Below are positions 7,339 through 12,074 of a stretch of 12,074 bases of DNA, piece after piece; the first letter of the stretch is position 1; the number at the start of each line of letters is the position of its first letter. The stretch is from Roseobacter sp. (GTDB taxonomy: Bacteria; Pseudomonadota; Alphaproteobacteria; Rhodobacterales; Rhodobacteraceae): assembly GCA_024636425.1 (NCBI GenBank), contig JAGXHB010000201.1, positions 1-12,074 of the forward strand, read 5' to 3'. The notes below the pieces were generated by a model. It was not told where the DNA came from. It worked only from the letters and a program-made list of their open reading frames with translations, and did no database searches. A program made the translations under genes and the position numbers.

Positions 7339-7608
7339 TTATTCTGCGGCTTCTGCTGTTGGCAGAACCGAGATAAATGTGCGGTTTTTCAAGCCCTTGT
7401 GGAAAGTGACCTTGCCGTCAACCTTTGCAAAGATCGTGTGATCCTTACCCATGCCAACGCCTTCTGCCGGCCAGAACTTTGTTCCGCGCTGACGCACCAG
7501 AATGTTGCCGGGGATGACTGCTTCGCCACCGTATTTCTTTACGCCAAGACGGCGACCCGCAGAGTCGCGACCGTTACGGGATGAACCGCCTGCTTTTTTA
7601 TGTGCCAT
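7339..7608 (-). CDS. rpmA: 50S ribosomal protein L27
   Basis: L27 sits at the base of the central protuberance of the large subunit, and its N-terminus reaches toward the peptidyl transferase centre. The 89 residues start MAHKKAGGSSRNGRDSAGRR and continue GVKKYGGE, GNILVRQRGTKFWPAEGVGMGKDHTIFA, a textbook L27. It begins directly at MAHKK, with no cleavable N-terminal extension of the kind seen in Firmicutes. ATG 7608 has GGAGAG upstream within the 12-nt gap after rplU. An intrinsic terminator follows the stop. Confidence 0.98.
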   Translation of the reverse strand: MAHKKAGGSSRNGRDSAGRRLGVKKYGGEAVIPGNILVRQRGTKFWPAEGVGMGKDHTIFAKVDGKVTFHKGLKNRTFISVLPTAEAAE

Positions 7609-7620
7609 TGGTGTCTCTCC

Positions 7621-8379
7621 TTAGCCTTTTGACAGTTCTTTAGCCTGTGCAATCCAGTCTTCGCGCTCTACGCGACCCTTGAACGACAGCTTTTCTTCGA
7701 TCTCTTCGACGTCGGCCTCTGTCCACGCTGCGATCTGCGCAAATGTGGTGATGCCAGCGTCATGCAGCTTGCCAACAATAACGGGGCCGATGCCGGAGAT
7801 TTCGCTCAGGTCGTCGCCGTCAGCTTTTTTCGCCTTCTTGGCGGGCTTCGCTTTTGCTTCTGCCTTCTCAGCTTCGACAGGTGTGTCAGCTTGCTTGGCT
7901 TTCTTCGGCTCGGTCGATTTCGCTTCGGCCTGACCGGTTTTGACGCGCTTGGCCATTTCGGCCTGATCCATCTTGTTCATGGTGTAACGCTCTTCCATGG
8001 CGGCCACGACGGACGCGCTTACGGAGCCGGTACCCACGGCAAGTTTGAAGTCGGATTTGCCGGCACCCGACGACATGATGTCACCGATGCGAACCAGCGT
8101 CAGCTTCTGGCGGTGGCCTTTGGTGCGCTTGGAGGAGTGTTTCCGACGACGCTTGACGAAGTGGATGACCTTCTCGCCCTTGATCTGATCAACGACTTCG
8201 GCCTGAACGCCGGCGTCTTCGACCATGGGAGAACCGAGAACGGGGCTGTCGCCGCCCAGCATCAGCACTTCGTTAAAGAGAACTTTTTCGCCAGCGTCAG
8301 CAGCCAGTCGTTCTACCCGAAGCATATCGCCGGATTGAACTTTGTACTGCTTGCCGCCTGTCTTGATGACCGCAAACAT
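7621..8379 (-). CDS. rplU: 50S ribosomal protein L21 with long C-terminal helix-hairpin-helix extension
   Basis: Residues 1-101 are a complete L21: MFAVIKTGGKQYKV at the start, then FVKRRRKHSSKRTKGHRQ (74-91) and LTLVRIGDI at 93-101. L21 binds 23S rRNA in the large subunit. The reading frame then continues for about 150 more residues: a linker of no known fold (102-150), an Ala/Lys/Glu-rich charged segment (about 150-187, AKAKPAKKAKKAD), and a helix-hairpin-helix-type domain (190-247: LSEISGIGPVIVGKLHDAGI, then ITTFAQIAAWTEADVEEIEE). That domain is of the kind found in DNA/RNA-binding proteins. I believe extended L21 proteins occur in other Rhodobacteraceae, so this is unlikely to be a sequencing error; no stop or shift is seen. 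Start: ATG 8379 follows AAGGAAG. The frame stays open to 8493, but L21 homology begins at 8379. rpmA follows after 12 nt. Confidence 0.95.
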   Translation of the reverse strand: MFAVIKTGGKQYKVQSGDMLRVERLAADAGEKVLFNEVLMLGGDSPVLGSPMVEDAGVQAEVVDQIKGEKVIHFVKRRRKHSSKRTKGHRQKLTLVRIGDIMSSGAGKSDFKLAVGTGSVSASVVAAMEERYTMNKMDQAEMAKRVKTGQAEAKSTEPKKAKQADTPVEAEKAEAKAKPAKKAKKADGDDLSEISGIGPVIVGKLHDAGITTFAQIAAWTEADVEEIEEKLSFKGRVEREDWIAQAKELSKG

Positions 8380-8525
8380 GCGTCTTCCTTTACTGTTTCC
8401 GCATCCTGTGGTCCCCTTGCGGGTGTTTTCGGGCCAAAGCCCACCTCGGACAGCGCACCCCGTTTCGGGATGATCATGAAATAACAAAGGCACCCGAAAC
8501 GGGCACCCTATGGGTTGAGAGCTGC
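8380..8525 (-). promoter_or_regulatory. Structured 5' leader of rplU-rpmA, candidate autoregulatory RNA
   Basis: Between the predicted promoter and the rplU start lies a leader of roughly 140 nt full of pairing potential. It has a long inverted repeat (arms 8459-8469 and 8493-8503, CCCGTTTCGGG with CCCGAAACGGG), in which each arm can also fold on itself as CCCG-loop-CGGG. Two short hairpins lie nearer the start codon: GGGC-TTTG-GCCC (8431-8442) and a CCC-GCAA-GGG GNRA-type tetraloop (about 8414-8423). Ribosomal-protein leaders often bind their own product. I cannot match this to a named leader family. Confidence 0.45.
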
Positions 8526-8554
8526 CAAATGCACCAGACCCGCCCCGGTGTCAA
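8526..8554 (-). promoter_or_regulatory. Predicted sigma-70-type promoter of rplU-rpmA
   Basis: On the minus strand a perfect -35 TTGACA (8549-8554) is followed after 17 nt by CATTTG (8526-8531). The -10 is a weak match to TATAAT. Perfect -35 with poor -10 is common for strong alphaproteobacterial genes. It sits just after the end of the upstream DUF2059 gene. Confidence 0.5.
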
Positions 8555-8562
8555 GCATTCTA

Positions 8563-8578
8563 AGGCAGTTCACTGCCT
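8563..8578 (-). repeat. Short inverted repeat at the end of the DUF2059 gene pair
   Basis: AGGCAGT and ACTGCCT form a 7-bp perfect inverted repeat with a 2-base centre, overlapping the TAG at 8577-8579. As RNA it would fold as GGCAG-TGAA-CTGCC. No T-run follows on the minus strand, so it may be a weak terminator, an RNA-stabilising end or a protein-binding site upstream of the rplU -35. Confidence 0.35.
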
Positions 8579-9386
8579 AAAGCTCCTCTGCCACCATATT
8601 CAGGGCGACAGCCCGCCCAAGCGCATAGGAAATATCCGCAAAGGCCGCGCCGAAGCCGTCAAACAGCGCCCGGTTGAGCGCCCTGCCTTCATCCGTCCGT
8701 GCGAAGGCGATGTACTGATCCAGCGCGTCATCCTCAAGCGGCGAATAGGCGAGCAGCAGATAACCGTAAAGCCAGCTGGTCGTGTCTTCCGTGATCGCAT
8801 CCTGTTGCGAGGTCACATCGGCAAGCATTTCCCCCTCGGACAGATCCACCGCGTTACCGTCGGCCAGCCCGCGCATGAACTGATAATTCGCATTCATGGC
8901 AGAGGTCACGTTCCGGTCAATCATATCGCCCGCTTCGATCAGGGCGGTGACCTGTGCCAGTCTTGGATCATCGCTGCCGTCAATCTCGGCGTAGTAACCG
9001 CGGGCGGCTTCTTCGACCTCGGGCTCTGTGATTGCGGCGCGCGCCGCGTTCTCGAGGCCGACGATTGAACCGCCCATATCAGACGCGAAGAACGCGATCA
9101 CAGCTTCGCGCGTCTCGCCCTGCACTTCGGCCTCCAGCCTTTCGCGCAAGGTCTCGGTCATGCGTTGGGTGTCGTAAATGGCGTCAACCTGCACCTGCCA
9201 GCCAGCACCGCCCTGCCCGTCCAACATGTCGCGGTTCAGCGTCTCTGCATATTCCAGCCCCTCTGCCTGAAGGATCTGGGCAACCTCGTCGATCCGCAGC
9301 ACATCCATCAGAACGGCAGCGCGCGCATCGGCCCAAAGCGGCGTGGCCAGCAGCCACACCACTGGCGCTAGAGAAAAGGCGCGCAT
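8577..9386 (-). CDS. Exported DUF2059-type protein, downstream paralogue
   Basis: Function unknown. The 269-residue product starts with a signal peptide (MRAFSLAPVVWLLATPLWADA, cleavage near residue 21), so it is probably periplasmic. It has two DUF2059-like helical units: AVIAFFASDMGGSIVGLENA (95-114) and the clearer DQYIAFARTDEGRALNRALF (223-242). The middle (SDDPRLAQVTALIEAGD, 138-154) aligns with LESPRIALLERLNDASD in the gene just upstream, so the two are paralogues. I choose ATG 9386, with AGGA 6 nt upstream, over GTG 9389. The ATG shares a base with the upstream stop (TGATG), showing tight translational coupling. No catalytic residues are obvious; the protein is helical and acidic. A binding or envelope-stability role is a guess. 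Confidence 0.8.
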   Translation of the reverse strand: MRAFSLAPVVWLLATPLWADARAAVLMDVLRIDEVAQILQAEGLEYAETLNRDMLDGQGGAGWQVQVDAIYDTQRMTETLRERLEAEVQGETREAVIAFFASDMGGSIVGLENAARAAITEPEVEEAARGYYAEIDGSDDPRLAQVTALIEAGDMIDRNVTSAMNANYQFMRGLADGNAVDLSEGEMLADVTSQQDAITEDTTSWLYGYLLLAYSPLEDDALDQYIAFARTDEGRALNRALFDGFGAAFADISYALGRAVALNMVAEEL

Positions 9387-10228
9387 CACAGATCCTGACT
9401 GGGCTGCATGCCGGCCAGCCGCTGAGCAACGGCCTCGTAGCGGTTGGCCATGATCTCGTATTGGACGGCGTTCATCAAAGCATAGACCTCTTGCATCGTC
9501 GGATCTTCGAGTGCTTCGGCATATTTTTCCACCTCGGCGTCCGAAAACGCCTGATAGGTATAGGCAGAGCCGACCAGCGCATTGCGCCGGATGGAACTGC
9601 GCATTTCGGGTTCCTGTGCCTCGAGCGCTGCACGCAGGTCTTGTTCTTCCATTTGCAACTTGATCACGCCCGCATTCGCAGCCGCCCTCAGAAATCTGAT
9701 CTGCACTTCCTGAATCGCCCTGATCGAGCTGTCTTCGACGTCACTCGCGTCATTCAACCGCTCAAGCAGTGCGATCCTGGGCGATTCCAGACGTTCGAGC
9801 CCGGCGATGATCGCCTCTCCCGCTTCGTCCTTGGCAGCATCGTCGTCTTCCATATGCGACGCGTTTTCGGCGGCGACTAGCCTTTCACCCAAGTCTGTGG
9901 CATAGAATTCTGCTGCGTGCTCCAGCGCGTCGTCGCTCAGCGTTTCGGACAGGATCTCGCTGCCCATCTGCAACATGACATCGGTTTCAAAGACCTCGCG
10001 CACCAGCCGCGACCATTCGGACCCGAAGGCTTGCGCATCGATCCCCAGCATCTGGGGTGCCGAATCCGCCGACAGACGAATGCTTTCCAACGCGACATCA
10101 AATCCCGTAACCTCGAGAAACTCATCCACCCGCACAGGGTCGGCGGCGCGCAGGGGTTGCGCCAGCACCATGACGACAGCGGCGAGAAGAAAGGGGAAGG
10201 TGAGCGTATAACGGGCCACAGCGCGCAT
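9386..10228 (-). CDS. Exported DUF2059-type protein, upstream paralogue
   Basis: This 280-residue protein of unknown function has a signal peptide (hydrophobic TFPFLLAAVVMVLAQ at 10-24, cleavage near LRA-ADP, residues 28-29) and should be periplasmic. The first DUF2059-like unit is plain: DALEHAAEFYATDLGERLVAAEN (100-122). The second (SDAEVEKYAEALEDPTMQEVYALMNA, 229-254) is more diverged. Between them lies an acidic linker and a helical region shared with the next gene. ATG 10228 follows AAAGGA at 9 nt. A likely promoter lies at 10262-10289. Its TGA overlaps the start of the second paralogue (TGATG), so the pair is one operon. The proteins may act as a heteromer; that is inference from gene coupling only. 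Confidence 0.8.
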   Translation of the reverse strand: MRAVARYTLTFPFLLAAVVMVLAQPLRAADPVRVDEFLEVTGFDVALESIRLSADSAPQMLGIDAQAFGSEWSRLVREVFETDVMLQMGSEILSETLSDDALEHAAEFYATDLGERLVAAENASHMEDDDAAKDEAGEAIIAGLERLESPRIALLERLNDASDVEDSSIRAIQEVQIRFLRAAANAGVIKLQMEEQDLRAALEAQEPEMRSSIRRNALVGSAYTYQAFSDAEVEKYAEALEDPTMQEVYALMNAVQYEIMANRYEAVAQRLAGMQPSQDL

Positions 10229-10261
10229 GGATCAATATCCTTTGTTAATTTTGCCCTTGTG

Positions 10262-10289
10262 ATCTTAGGCCAAAAAGCCTTGCCAGCAA
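10262..10289 (-). promoter_or_regulatory. Possible promoter of the DUF2059 gene pair
   Basis: On the minus strand TTGCTG (10284-10289) is followed after 16 nt by TAAGAT (10262-10267), placing the transcript start about 25 nt upstream of the AAAGGA and ATG 10228. Consensus-based prediction; no operator-like repeat seen. Confidence 0.4.
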
Positions 10290-10339
10290 TGAAATTCCCC
10301 GTGACCGCCAGTTTCACTCCAAAATCCGCCGCCGCCCCC

Positions 10340-10368
10340 TTGCCAGCCCCGCCAATGCCGACTAAATG
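10340..10368 (+). promoter_or_regulatory. Predicted promoter of the tRNA-Ser(CGA) gene
   Basis: TTGCCA (10340-10345) and TAAATG (10363-10368) are 17 nt apart, ending 18 nt before the mature tRNA 5' end. That spacing suits a tRNA promoter with a short leader removed by RNase P. It faces away from the DUF2059 promoter. Confidence 0.5.
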
Positions 10369-10386
10369 GGCGCACCACACCGACGC

Positions 10387-10477
10387 GGAGAGGTGCCGGA
10401 GTGGTCGAACGGGACGGTTTCGAAAACCGTTGAGCCTCTAAAGGGTTCCCAGGGTTCGAATCCCTGTCTCTCCGCCA
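10387..10477 (+). tRNA. tRNA-Ser (anticodon CGA)
   Basis: The 91-nt sequence folds as a class II tRNA. The acceptor GGAGAGG pairs with TCTCTCC (one G-T), and the anticodon loop TTCGAAA holds CGA at 10421-10423, flanked by ACGGT/ACCGT-type stem sequence. There is a long variable arm after the anticodon stem, and the T arm is CAGGG-TTCGAAT-CCCTG. CCA is encoded at 10475-10477. It decodes UCG. Long variable arm and discriminator G are serine features. Confidence 0.96.
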
Positions 10478-10621
10478 TTAACCCCCCCAGCGAGCACCTG
10501 ACCCCGATCGAGGAATGTCCCTCTCTGGGCGCTGATGAAACGCGGAAGCAGATCGTTAGCGATCGCACAAGGACGCTGCACACCGAGGCGATGCAGGCAG
10601 TCAAAATCAAAAGAGGAAATG

Positions 10622-10711
10622 TGGCGGACAGACAGGGATTCGAACCCTGGAGACGGTCTCCCGCCTACACACTTTCCAGGCGTGCGCCTTCGACCACTCG
10701 GCCACCTGTCC
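10622..10711 (-). tRNA. tRNA-Ser (anticodon GGA)
   Basis: On the minus strand GGACAGG pairs with TCTGTCC (one G-T). The anticodon arm CACGC-CTGGAAA-GTGTG carries GGA. A long variable arm (GGAGAC-CG-GTCTCC-like) and the T arm CAGGG-TTCGAAT-CCCTG follow, with CCA encoded at 10622-10624. It decodes UCC and UCU. It shares the T arm with the convergent serine tRNA 144 bp away. Confidence 0.96.
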
Positions 10712-10722
10712 GTTGAGGGGGT

Positions 10723-10751
10723 GTTTAGCGGAAGGAAAGGGAGAGGTGCAA
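10723..10751 (-). promoter_or_regulatory. Predicted promoter of the tRNA-Ser(GGA) gene
   Basis: On the minus strand TTGCAC (10746-10751) and CTAAAC (10723-10728) are separated by 17 nt, ending 11 nt before the mature tRNA. It lies in the 71-bp gap after alaX, so the tRNA need not depend on alaX transcription. Confidence 0.45.
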
Positions 10752-10782
10752 GGGGTAAAACGCGCCGATTTTGCCGGGCGGC

Positions 10783-11502
10783 CTAACAGTCGAGATGAAC
10801 GTAGACGCGACGGTTCTGACGACCCTTTTTCTCAATCTTTCCAAGGCGAAGCGCGCCAATCTCGCCGGTGCGTGCGACATGGGTGCCCCCGCAGGGCTGA
10901 AGGTCGATCCAGCTGGAGCCGCTGCCGATCTGGACCAGCCGTATTTTATCCGCACCTTTGGGGGGCTTCACGCTCATGGTCTTCACAAGCTCGGGCGCGG
11001 CTTCAAGATCGGCTTGGGTGATCCAGCGATCGCTGACGCGCAGATCGGCCGTTACAAAGCTGTTGAGCGCATCTTCAATGCCGGCGCGGTCTTCAGGCGC
11101 TTCCGGCATGTCGAAATCAAGCCTTCCGTGCGTTGCCGATATTTGCCCGCCCGTAACGCCGAACGGGATGACGACCGACAAAAGATGCAGCATCGAATGG
11201 ACCCGCATGTGCCGATGCCTGCGGTCCCAGTCGAGCATCTGGGTGACATGCATGCCGGGTTCAGGCATCCGCTGGGGTTCGGCGGGAACCAGCACGATCG
11301 CGCCCTCGTCGCCCTTGACCGTGGTGGCCACAGGCATCTTTTGTCCGTCCCACATCAGCCAGCCGCTGTCGCCCGGCTGACCGCCGCCCGTCGGATAGAA
11401 CAGCGACCGGTCCAGCACGATGCCCCCTTCGGGGGTCAACGCCGTCACCACCGCATCGGCGTCGCGAAGATAGGTGTCTTCCAGATAGAGAGGAATCGTC
11501 AC
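10783..11502 (-). CDS. Free-standing alanyl-tRNA editing protein (AlaX type)
   Basis: AlaX proteins are stand-alone relatives of the AlaRS editing domain. They hydrolyse Ser-tRNA(Ala) (some also Gly-tRNA(Ala)), preventing serine from entering alanine codons. The 239-residue protein has the zinc ligands of the editing site: HSMLH (His102, His106; HxxxH) and QPCGGTH (Cys204, His208; CxxxH). The glycine motif TGGGQPGDSG (38-47) marks the medium-size AlaX-M form, which carries the small N-terminal beta domain. The C-terminus ends in the usual KGRQNRRVYVHL strand. Translation begins at GTG 11502, which overlaps the channel gene's TGA by 4 nt (GTGA). A serine tRNA gene lies just downstream, which may be chance. 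Confidence 0.92.
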   Translation of the reverse strand: MTIPLYLEDTYLRDADAVVTALTPEGGIVLDRSLFYPTGGGQPGDSGWLMWDGQKMPVATTVKGDEGAIVLVPAEPQRMPEPGMHVTQMLDWDRRHRHMRVHSMLHLLSVVIPFGVTGGQISATHGRLDFDMPEAPEDRAGIEDALNSFVTADLRVSDRWITQADLEAAPELVKTMSVKPPKGADKIRLVQIGSGSSWIDLQPCGGTHVARTGEIGALRLGKIEKKGRQNRRVYVHLDC

Positions 11503-12074
11503 GCGTCTTTTTCCGTTTTGAGCACTTCGGGATTGCGCAGCCAGACGTCGCGCTGCGCAAAGGGAACCTCGATACCCTCTTCTGCAAAGCGTTTCGCGAT
11601 CGCATGGTTCATGTCGCTTTTCACATTCATCATCCAGTTCACATCCCGCAGGAACGCCCGGATCTCGAATTCCATCGCGTCTGCTCCGAAGTTCAGGAAC
11701 AGGATGTTGGGTGCGGGGTTTGCCAGCACCATCGGCTGGTCTTCGGCGATTTCACGCAGGATCGTTTCGACTCGCTTTGTGTCTGTGCCATAGGCAACGC
11801 CCACAGGGACGATCACGCGGCCCACAGTATTGCCACGGGTAAAGTTGGTGACCGTACCGCTGACCAGATCGGCATTCGGTACAATCACGTCCGTGCGGTC
11901 GAAGGTTTCGATCCGGGTGGAGCGGACCGAGATGTCGCGTACATATCCCGTCTTGCCGCCGACCTCGATCCAGTCGCCTTCGGAGATCGGACGTTCGATC
12001 AGCAGGATGATGCCCGAGACAAAGTTGCTGACGATGTTCTGCAAGCCGAAACCGATCCCGACCGACAGCGCCCC
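11499..12074 (-). CDS. Mechanosensitive ion channel (MscS family), C-terminal part; 5' end outside window
   Basis: The open frame runs off the right edge, leaving the last 191 residues. It starts with GALSVGIGFGLQNIVSNFVSG, the pore-lining TM3 helix of the MscS family. The GFGLQNI form is closer to the large MscK/MscM-type channels than to small MscS. The beta domain follows (ERPISEGDWIEV; YVRDISVRSTRIETFDRTDV; VPNADLVSGTVTNFTR), then the alpha/beta cytoplasmic vestibule and a short tail ending EKDA. These channels open on membrane tension to release solutes on osmotic downshock. A methionine-type start inside this fragment (TTG 12044) is not the true start, because the conserved pore helix extends past it. 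Its stop overlaps alaX by 4 nt, so the two are probably co-transcribed. Confidence 0.93.
   Translation of the reverse strand, partial: GALSVGIGFGLQNIVSNFVSGIILLIERPISEGDWIEVGGKTGYVRDISVRSTRIETFDRTDVIVPNADLVSGTVTNFTRGNTVGRVIVPVGVAYGTDTKRVETILREIAEDQPMVLANPAPNILFLNFGADAMEFEIRAFLRDVNWMMNVKSDMNHAIAKRFAEEGIEVPFAQRDVWLRNPEVLKTEKDA

Noticed and set aside
8380..8493. N-terminal extension of L21 from 8493
   Set aside because: L21 homology begins at MFAVIKTGGKQYKV (8379) with AAGGAAG upstream. The extra frame lies over the structured leader and inverted repeat.
10551..10564. GATCG-TTAG-CGATC hairpin between the tRNAs as a terminator
   Set aside because: Only 5 bp, and no T-run on either side in either direction.
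10362..10716. Open frames over the tRNA genes giving peptides with RQGFEPW
   Set aside because: RQGFEPW-type peptides are the usual translation artefact of a tRNA T arm read in the antisense direction. Both tRNAs are well formed, so these are not proteins.
10771..11793. A 340-codon plus-strand open frame across alaX and the channel gene
   Set aside because: It is antisense to two clearly recognised genes, with no ribosome site or recognisable domain.
1..12074. Mobile element, CRISPR, defence or secondary-metabolite system
   Set aside because: No transposase, integrase, direct-repeat array, toxin-antitoxin pair or biosynthetic cluster is visible; nearly every gene has a core function or conserved neighbours.

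Overview
The window looks like ordinary chromosomal DNA from a marine-type alphaproteobacterium of the Rhodobacteraceae (Roseobacter group). This rests on GC-rich coding sequence, an olsB-olsA ornithine-lipid pair, a chpT phosphotransferase gene next to a DUF3553 gene, an rplU gene whose L21 product carries a long C-terminal helix-hairpin-helix extension, and the order rplU-rpmA-(small ORF)-GNAT-obgE-proB-proA. The genus cannot be fixed from this sequence alone. I see no mobile element, CRISPR array, prophage or anti-phage cassette.

Layout, left to right. (1) 1-329 is the 3' end of a plus-strand gene with a GAF-like C-terminus. It meets olsA tail to tail, with the two stop codons sharing CTAG. 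(2) 326-1917, minus strand: olsB then olsA, start and stop overlapping by 4 nt, making ornithine lipids. (3) 2040-2243 (minus) is a small DUF3553 gene and 2273-2869 (plus) is chpT. They diverge from a gap of only 29 bp. (4) 2876-7237, minus strand: a compact run transcribed as small orphan ORF, GNAT acetyltransferase, obgE, proB, proA. The proB-proA pair carries out the first two steps of proline synthesis; ObgE is the ribosome-assembly GTPase. (5) 7274-8379, minus strand: rplU-rpmA (ribosomal proteins L21 and L27), with a structured leader upstream and a clear intrinsic terminator downstream. (6) 8577-10228, minus strand: two tandem paralogous genes for exported DUF2059-type proteins, coupled by TGATG. 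(7) 10387-10711: two serine tRNA genes, CGA on plus and GGA on minus, pointing at each other. (8) 10783-12074, minus strand: a free-standing alanyl-tRNA editing protein (AlaX type), preceded by and overlapping the 3' end of a mechanosensitive channel gene cut by the window edge.

Functionally this is core and housekeeping content: membrane lipids, the CckA-ChpT-CtrA phosphorelay, proline synthesis, ribosome proteins and assembly, and translation quality control. No stretch longer than 300 bases lacks a gene. The longest gaps are 8380-8576 (rplU leader and promoter plus an inverted repeat), 10229-10386 (divergent promoters) and 10478-10621 (between the tRNAs, no clear feature seen). The items most worth a second look are the L21 extension, the rplU leader structure, the orphan ORF at 6932-7237, the paired DUF2059 genes and the near-absent chpT/DUF3553 intergenic space. 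I did not find convincing evidence of a wholly new system.
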